64,000 bases of DNA from Hyaloperonospora brassicae (Eukaryota; Oomycota; Peronosporomycetes; Peronosporales; Peronosporaceae): contig CANTFL010000617.1 in the NCBI GenBank assembly GCA_947650285.1, positions 186,001 to 250,000 of the forward strand. Reading direction: 5' to 3'. The position numbers and the translations under genes were made by a program. Below are positions 57,701-64,000 of the stretch, piece after piece (the stretch's first letter is position 1; each line of letters starts with the position of its first letter). The notes under the pieces are model-generated. The model worked only from the letters and a program-made list of their open reading frames with translations, was not told the DNA's origin and made no database searches.

Positions 57701-58400
57701 AATTGTGAGACTTCGAGAGTCTAATCCCCGGAGGAAGAGATACCACATCCAGAGCTAGTTTAAGAGTGCGAGGAAGCAGATTATAAAGAATATCCGGGAA
57801 GCGGTTCGAGTTTAAGTGAAATTACACAATGAATAGGTGGTAGACCACAAGATCCATACAGGGACTCAAGTGTGGATCTATCTGGATCAAGTGAAGGAAG
57901 GATATGCCAAGAAACTGGCTCACCTTTGCCATGGACCTTTTCGCGCTCTGGTACCGGTCAGAGATCTTGCAGTACGAATGATTACTAGGGGTAAGGAGTA
58001 CATATTGCTCCCGAATATACGTATATGTAAGATTAAGAGGGCCAAGACGATCCCGGATCGCCCAAACCACACACTAATAGCTGAATAAGCAGACCGGGTC
58101 GACTACGACAAAAGAATATTGCCATAAGACATTTGATTGCAGGAAATACGAGAAGGAAAATACGAAGTCAAAGAACTTCGGCAATGTTGTACTGGCAAGA
58201 AGAAAATATACGGAAGACAGTAACAAGAACTTTTAGTGCCTTGAGAAGGATATAATAACATTATTGGGTGATCAGACTGGACTTGATTAGTGAATCCTCA
58301 CTGCAATAATTCAAACGAAAGCAGGAAAAACACAACTGGTTCGAAGCAAGGTAGACAAACGAAAATTAGATATGTGCTTTGAAGTTTTCAGGAGATTGAT
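51790..58400 (+). mobile_element. Ty3/gypsy relic with chromodomain-like end, plus strand
   Basis: Plus-strand blocks in gypsy order. Gag: DRERIKELTK at ~52020 and SYLKKFGGRDLDEDRARS at ~52130. Protease region: ~53440-53640 (broken), with VFLVMGGTHGVSRRVV at ~53660. RT: DYRLESDLNQLIVYFMPHLN at ~54870 and AFVAALDFFHKWLQM at ~55040. RNase H: KIVEFKKGEDQVLAELVAS at ~56030 and DDSARVKREVGP at ~56210. Integrase C-terminus: DEYGERLNYAIYTDKGRVR at ~57570 and QVWIYLDQVKEGYAKKLAH at ~57870. Chromodomain-like: EGKYEVKELRQCC at ~58150. Dozens of stops show long decay. No LTRs recognised. Confidence 0.8.
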
Positions 58401-58425
58401 TTCAATCTCTTGTGAGTAAGACTTC

Positions 58426-58528
58426 GGTCTCTCAGTGGTAGACCCGGTCCCAAATCGGTAGACCCCGGCCCCTCATTTGTCGATCCAGTCTCACAAGGGC
58501 ATAACCGGGTCCCTCATGGGTAGACTGA
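58426..58528. repeat. Five degenerate ~21-bp tandem repeats
   Basis: Units of 20-21 bp beginning GGTC/GGCC/GTCC and carrying a GTAGAC-like middle recur five times just after the gypsy chromodomain. Confidence 0.6.
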
Positions 58529-58599
58529 CGTTCCCCGAGTTTGACCTAGGTCGTTTGAGTACAGGTAAAATTTAATATATTTAGGCGTGGAAGAAGAAC

Positions 58600-60830
58600 G
58601 ACTACGAAGATGATAGAATTATTATAAAGGATGAAAGAGAAGAAGAAAAAGAGAGACCAGTGTATTCAAGTATATTAAATCTGAGAAGATGAAATGACCT
58701 TGTTCTTGTACAAGGGACCAAGGTGCCTAGATGTAGTTCCGAGCACAAGCGAACATGCGTAAGACATGGTAACACGGAGTCGAAGATTAGGGTATGGAGA
58801 CCCGGTTTGACACTTCCTCGCGTTTGGCATACCAATGATCCACGAAGCAAGGTCGCGAAAGTTGGCAAAAGAAGGGATCCAGATAGATGTCTAGGTTTTC
58901 ATGACAACTGTTTATCCCCTGAATGATAAGACTTGCATCCTTCCGCCACGCTTATGATCGGCCTCGATATTTTTTTAAAGAGTTATGAAAGGACGCGAAG
59001 AAGGCATTTGTATGCGCTTGTTCCTTAAATATCAGCAACCAGTGGTCCGCACTTAAAGTACCTGGTTGTGGACTACGTCAAAAATCTCGTAGGAGGCAAC
59101 CAAATTTGCAAATCAACCTACCGGTCGGAAGGAAACGAGAGGAAGCGAGACGATGACGGCGACCCAAGACTCTGGGTCCAACACACTTGTTAGCATCACC
59201 GGATAAAAGTGCGGATATTCCCATGCGAGAGTTCGGTCGACGTCACTGTCCGGTGGACCAAACCTACCTCAGCGTAACTCCAGACGGGGAAATAAGTCAC
59301 ATGGAACCATCGTCACGATGCACCACGAGTTGACGAGGTCCACCGTCCAAGGCGCCTCTCCTGCCGGGGTGAAATCACTTGGGCGCAAGAGGCCAGTAAT
59401 CATAGCATTCGGCGCAAGTGTGGGATCAGGTCGCGGGTCCGTGTACATGCCACCCACAGTCATCGGGGTGCTCTTCTTGCCCGAGGCCGACGCAGTTCGG
59501 AGTCGGAAGACCCAATAAAAATTGCTCGGTTTAGCAAAGGGTCCAACGAAGCGGCGGATTTTGTACCGGAAGCCGAAGGCGATGCGACGTCGTCTGGACC
59601 GTTGGGCGTGGTGGCTGAACAATCAGACTTGGTTGAACGCGAGAGAACCGAGGAGCTTGCAGGTATCTAAAAATATAATAGCGGATGGACCGACAGATAT
59701 AGCCGAACTCTTAAAAGTCGGGATGCTTGATGGAGCGATAAACGACGTCGCAGTCGAAGGTAAAATGGACTTAGCGGAGAAAGCGGAAAGTTGATTTCTT
59801 GGGACCTTGGTCAATCGTCGACTAAATGCCCGCGACTTCGCCAGAGTCGCCTGAACTACCTCGCTGTAACCGCTAGAGATACCACTTGACGACCCCAGCA
59901 AGACAGGAGATGAGGCCTCAGCAGAAGGACCAGATCAAGCGTGGAAGAGACCGGCCGAACAGACGGTGTTGATTTCGGAGACCCGTGAGACTATGCTGGC
60001 ACACGGGGCGACGCTCGCAGAGTTCGCTTGTCGATGGTGGAATCGAGTTTAGGCGGGCATCGATCGGAGACTTAATATCCATGGAAGGCATTTCTGGAGG
60101 TCCGAACAAGAAGTCCTACTCCTTCAGCCTTGTAGTGAGGAGACCATACTGAGTGTCGCGGAGCTCGATCTACCACTGCAAGTGGTCAACCAACGCCCTA
60201 TTAAGCTTGAAACGCTCGCGCAGCCGACGAATGAAAAAGGGGCGGTCATGTAACTGGCTCTCAAGGTGCTTGATTGGGCCAATCCATAGCCGCGCGAGCA
60301 CAAATTATAGCCAGTTAACTCTTAAAAGATCTAACCCGACTATTTACCTCGGCTGAGGTCGACTGCGCGTCCAGTGAAGCGTTTTGACTGTCGGCGGGAC
60401 TAGCCTCAGAAGAAGCAGGAGGGTCAGATGGAGCGGCTGTAGGGGATGTAGGGGCCGCGCGGACATTGGAGACCGTCGTAATCGAGGAAGATGGTGTGAC
60501 AGGGTAGGTCTTGTTTGGAGACGCTGATGCCGTGAAAACATCAACGCGGTCCTCAAATTCGCGTCTTGTTGGACGTTTGACATTGTGAGAGGCGACCGAT
60601 CCGCTTTCTACACTTTTTAAATTGCCGTCGAATGCCTTCAGCAATATTTAACCAGTCTATTAGTTGCTAATCTCTATACCAACACAAAAAAGAATGATGG
60701 CGACAGCTCCACGCGAACGAGCCCCCCTCGCCTTCCGGATCCTTTGGACGGTTCCCTAACCTTGCAGGATGTTTCTTCCATAAGATTTGCCGAGACGCCT
60801 TTAGAAACAACTCGATCCGAGATAGGGGTT
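58600..60830. other. Decayed sequence of unknown origin
   Basis: Plus-strand frames at 58723-58926, 59318-59518 and 59522-59794 and a low-complexity minus frame at 60315-60644 show no family that I recognise. They may be the 3' part of the preceding gypsy element or the start of another element. Confidence 0.35.
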
Positions 60831-60839
60831 CAAGTCGGG

Positions 60840-63800
60840 AGCTGAGGGCAGTGGCATGAACGTGGACGACACCGGTGATTACTCTCTAGAACCTTTCCCT
60901 TCCCATGTTGCGACCGCGGTCGGTCAATCTACTTTGGTATTAGCACCAGAGAAGGCCGCACGGCTTCGGGAAACTGATATTTATCACCCTAACGCTGCTG
61001 CAGCCAAAGACACGGTCGAGCAGCGGCTGTAACCCATCTCCACGAAAAATGATCCTTTTTACGATGACTTCTCTCTTCGACCGATGATCTCGGACGAACG
61101 GACCGCCTTGACTAACTAAGAGGAGCGCCGCCTAGAACTCCTCAGACCGATCACCTTTCTTGTATACACCACACCAGAGAGCCACATGGAGGGCATATTA
61201 CATACGCGGGTCGAAGGGCCGTTGATATCTGCCGTTACGGCGCGGGCCCGCCCGGGTGAATCGCCTTCCCGAAGGTCGATCCTACGCTATCTTAGTGCGG
61301 CCCATGCACGAACTGAGGCCGATAGGATCAAGATGCAGCGCTTCGTTTTTGCGGCACAAAGGGTGGTCAATGACTGCTAACACACCATATCTTCTGTCTT
61401 CATATCTAAGCGTGCAGCCGAAGTTTGGGCTAACATGGAGCTCAAACTTTGTGATTGTCCCATCACTTTGCGGTCGGCTATAAATGACGTTCCTGGAACA
61501 AGAACGCAACCACAGGTGACAAGACATTATGCTGTCTCATTACTTGGAACAGAGAGGTCAGATCAGATCTTGCTGCATCCCGTCTATAGCCAGATCGTTG
61601 GAACCAGTATCTTGGATCGAAGCAAACCTGGTGCAAAGGTATCGAGGAACGCGATACTAATTCTTGGAAAGTGATCTTTCCCGATCTGAAGTGTCCCCAT
61701 CCATTCATCAATGTCACTTCGCCGGTTATTGGTGATAAAGTGATCATAATTTACCATTTCCAGCTTGCCGCCACGGCCCTCTATCGTTAGTATTCAGCCC
61801 TGCACATCTCCGAGAGCTTTGTCGCGTCCCAGACGACCGGATGATATCCCTACAAGTGGAACGGAAGCGAAATTATGTAGGGTATGTTGTGTCCACTGTT
61901 TTCTTAATATTAAACGTCAGAGCAACGATGGATCCCTAGACCAAATATTACGCACTAACGCTACCCCTATTGGTGCAACTCGGCTATCTGACCTGACGCA
62001 GGTACTGGAGACCATTCCAGTTCATATTCAGGATGAAACACTCTCATCGCAGAACACGGTGCGCTCGGACCATCGCAGTGCTGCAAACAATGTGACCGGA
62101 TGGTCCGTCGTAGGACGGACACAGCGCCGACAGGGTACAGGTCGCGACTCTGACAGAAGTGGTACTGTTTTGATGTGCTCCAGCGGCGCAGTGTGACCAA
62201 CTCAATGAGTGATTTTACCTCAAGGAAGGGCACCACGCTGTCAGGGGGCTCGAATTGGCTGTCCGTGCCAGCCCGATAAGCCTCAACGGGGCGGTGTTAA
62301 TCCAGGCAAATGTTCTCATATTTCGGGTTCTTTCTCCTCTCTATGAGCTCTAATAGCAGAGAGTGCCGCAATTGTACATGCTTCACAAACTGCTGTCCGA
62401 TCGCAGCTTCATACATCCAACTCATCGAACGCTTACACACCGGATCCTATCGCGGCAACTACTAGTCAATTTAAGCTGCATCGTAGTATCTACGAAGAGC
62501 TCGCGAAAAGCTTTGACGATGATTATGATAATGAGCGATTATCTACTCTCCATCCGCCTCGGTTGGTGGAACGTGAGGCACAGCTAACAACGAGGGGTAA
62601 ATTTTCAGCGGGCGTGGACATGGACGATGCTTCAACCCCGGTCTCATTCCCATTAAACGGAGAGAATTTTCGAACGGGTGCATTGAGACAGGCTGCACCA
62701 TCGAGGCTGCCCACGGACAAGCGCATCATCTCGTCAGAACCACATTCGTCTCATGATTCTTCTTGGCTTCCTACTCAGTTCTATACGGACTCTGGGATTG
62801 AGGTGGACGACATTGTGATGATAACACCGTCTATGACAATTGACGGAGAAATCAGCGCGGTATCATGAGATAATCCAATATGGGCGCGGGTGCAGGATCA
62901 CGATGAGTCCCCCCGATTGGTGTCGGAATGGGTTAGAAGCTTGAATGTATTGCAGGTTAAGGTTCCCTCTCACAGACAGAGCGTCTGCACTGCATTTTCG
63001 CCTCTGCAACGACCAAGGCTGTACGGTCAACCCTTCGAATCATAAACACGGGATATTTAGGCCATTAAACCGCAAATTACGGATATTGTTTTGGCCAACA
63101 TGCGGTTTGATGTGCAATTGATGCTGGTCAACCCTGTACATGAATTGGAACGCCTGTACCCTACTTCCACTCCCCCGGTTTCTCTGGAGGCGGCGACCGC
63201 TGCAGTATATCCTCATTATGCGGCCTTGAGGGACAAATGTGTAAGTGCGGCAATCCCCAGCGCATTCTATAGTAACAATGACATTCTAAGTGATCTTTTG
63301 ATGTGTAGGGAGACGATTTATGTCTTGGGCGTGGAAGAGACTGGCAACAACCACGCGCGACACTTTTCATTTCAGAAATTCGCGATAGCCAGTGAGGAAG
63401 ACCATGAAACGGGCATTGTGTAGGCAGTTGACGACAAACGCGGTCGAGTTACCCTCGAGGCTTGTTATCATAACAAGGCCATTTCTGTCATGCTTGTTTT
63501 GAACTACACACAGAGGAGATTTTATTGTGTGTAACATTGGCATCATTTTTCAGGGCTAGAACGAGCTGCAGGGGCTTAATGTGCTTTCGCGGTTGGAAAT
63601 ATTGCATCAAGAAGTCGGACAAACCAATATAACGATACTCCATATCACGAGAATTTGTTGGCGGATACAACACGTACAGAGGAGGCTCCTATTTTAGAGG
63701 AATTGGGCATTGACGTGTATGCCAGTGGATCACATGCTACGAACGTGGAGACTACTTAACGTGGATTGGATGTTCAAAGATACGCGGTACACCCGGTCTA

Positions 63801-64000
63801 GCACCTGCACTCGGCCGTATATGAGCGTATTCTGCAAACATCTGACATGGATCGGCTATAAATTCCTAATCGCCGCCAAGATAAGAAGGCTGACCAAGGC
63901 AAAACAGGCTGCCTTCACCACCTAGTATACACATATGGTCCGACCTTTAATGTTCCACCACACCATCGTGGTAATGACAATCAGTGCGACTATCATAATT
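60840..64000 (+). pseudogene. Decayed retroelement-like ORFs, possibly with an OTU-like protease domain
   Basis: Several long plus-strand frames broken by single stops line up as one or two proteins. 60855-61670 has PFSRAAEVW-type sequence (FISKRAAEVWANMELKLCDC) that resembles the ORF1 region of oomycete retroelements. 63091-63530 has MANMRFDVQLMLVNPVHELE, RETIYVLGVEETGNNHARHF and NKAISVMLVLNYTQRRFYCV, which resembles the C-terminal half of OTU-like cysteine protease domains found in some oomycete repeat proteins. Both links are from memory and weak. The sequence runs off the window end. Confidence 0.35.

Noticed and set aside
60315..60644. 109-codon Ser/Ala/Pro-rich minus-strand ORF
   Set aside because: Low complexity with no homology or context.
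1..64000. CRISPR arrays, operons, bacterial promoters
   Set aside because: Spliced genes and retrotransposons show eukaryotic DNA; no regularly spaced repeat array was seen.

Overview
The window reads as nuclear DNA of an oomycete, most likely a Peronosporales species (Phytophthora or a downy mildew). The evidence is 60-140 nt introns with GTACGT-like donors, a TCATTCC initiator ahead of one gene, and decayed Ty1/copia and Ty3/gypsy families whose protein signatures resemble those of Phytophthora-type genomes. I cannot name the species.

Layout. 1-12,800 is a transposon graveyard: a recombinase-like fragment, a shattered class III nucleotidyl cyclase gene, a truncated copia copy, and a complete but dead gypsy element (3941-10797) in minus orientation. 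The gypsy copy carries a captured PDX1 (vitamin B6 synthase) fragment and a 1.9 kb GATC-dense insertion. A solo LTR with intact target-site duplications follows (11479-11958). 12,802-38,409 is a gene island: cohesin subunit SCC3/STAG (minus, six exons), DDX27/DRS1-type DEAD-box helicase (plus, single exon), a 4158-residue HUWE1/TOM1-type HECT ubiquitin ligase (minus, two exons) and a seven-exon threonine deaminase (minus) that appears to be dead. 38,737-43,973 is a complete but inactivated copia element with 5-bp target duplications. 44,000-48,560 holds two copies of a tRNA-derived SINE-like repeat, a 1.73 kb element with 260-bp inverted ends and a glycosyltransferase fragment inside, a 99-bp foldback element and a perfect hairpin. 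48,990-50,720 (minus) and 51,790-58,400 (plus) are two more decayed gypsy elements. 58,600-64,000 is decayed coding-like sequence that I mostly cannot assign.

The island genes serve general cell functions: sister-chromatid cohesion, ribosome biogenesis, ubiquitin signalling and, formerly, isoleucine synthesis. They do not form an operon or pathway. The helicase and HECT genes converge (256 bp apart). The deaminase lies upstream of the HECT gene on the same strand.

The most notable observations are: the HECT catalytic cysteine codon is split by the only intron; the threonine deaminase has lost its PLP-binding lysine and carries a TG duplication; host gene fragments (PDX1 and a PF11397-like glycosyltransferase) lie inside transposons; and the insertion in the gypsy element is unusually rich in GATC. 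Identities were judged by eye and no database search was run.
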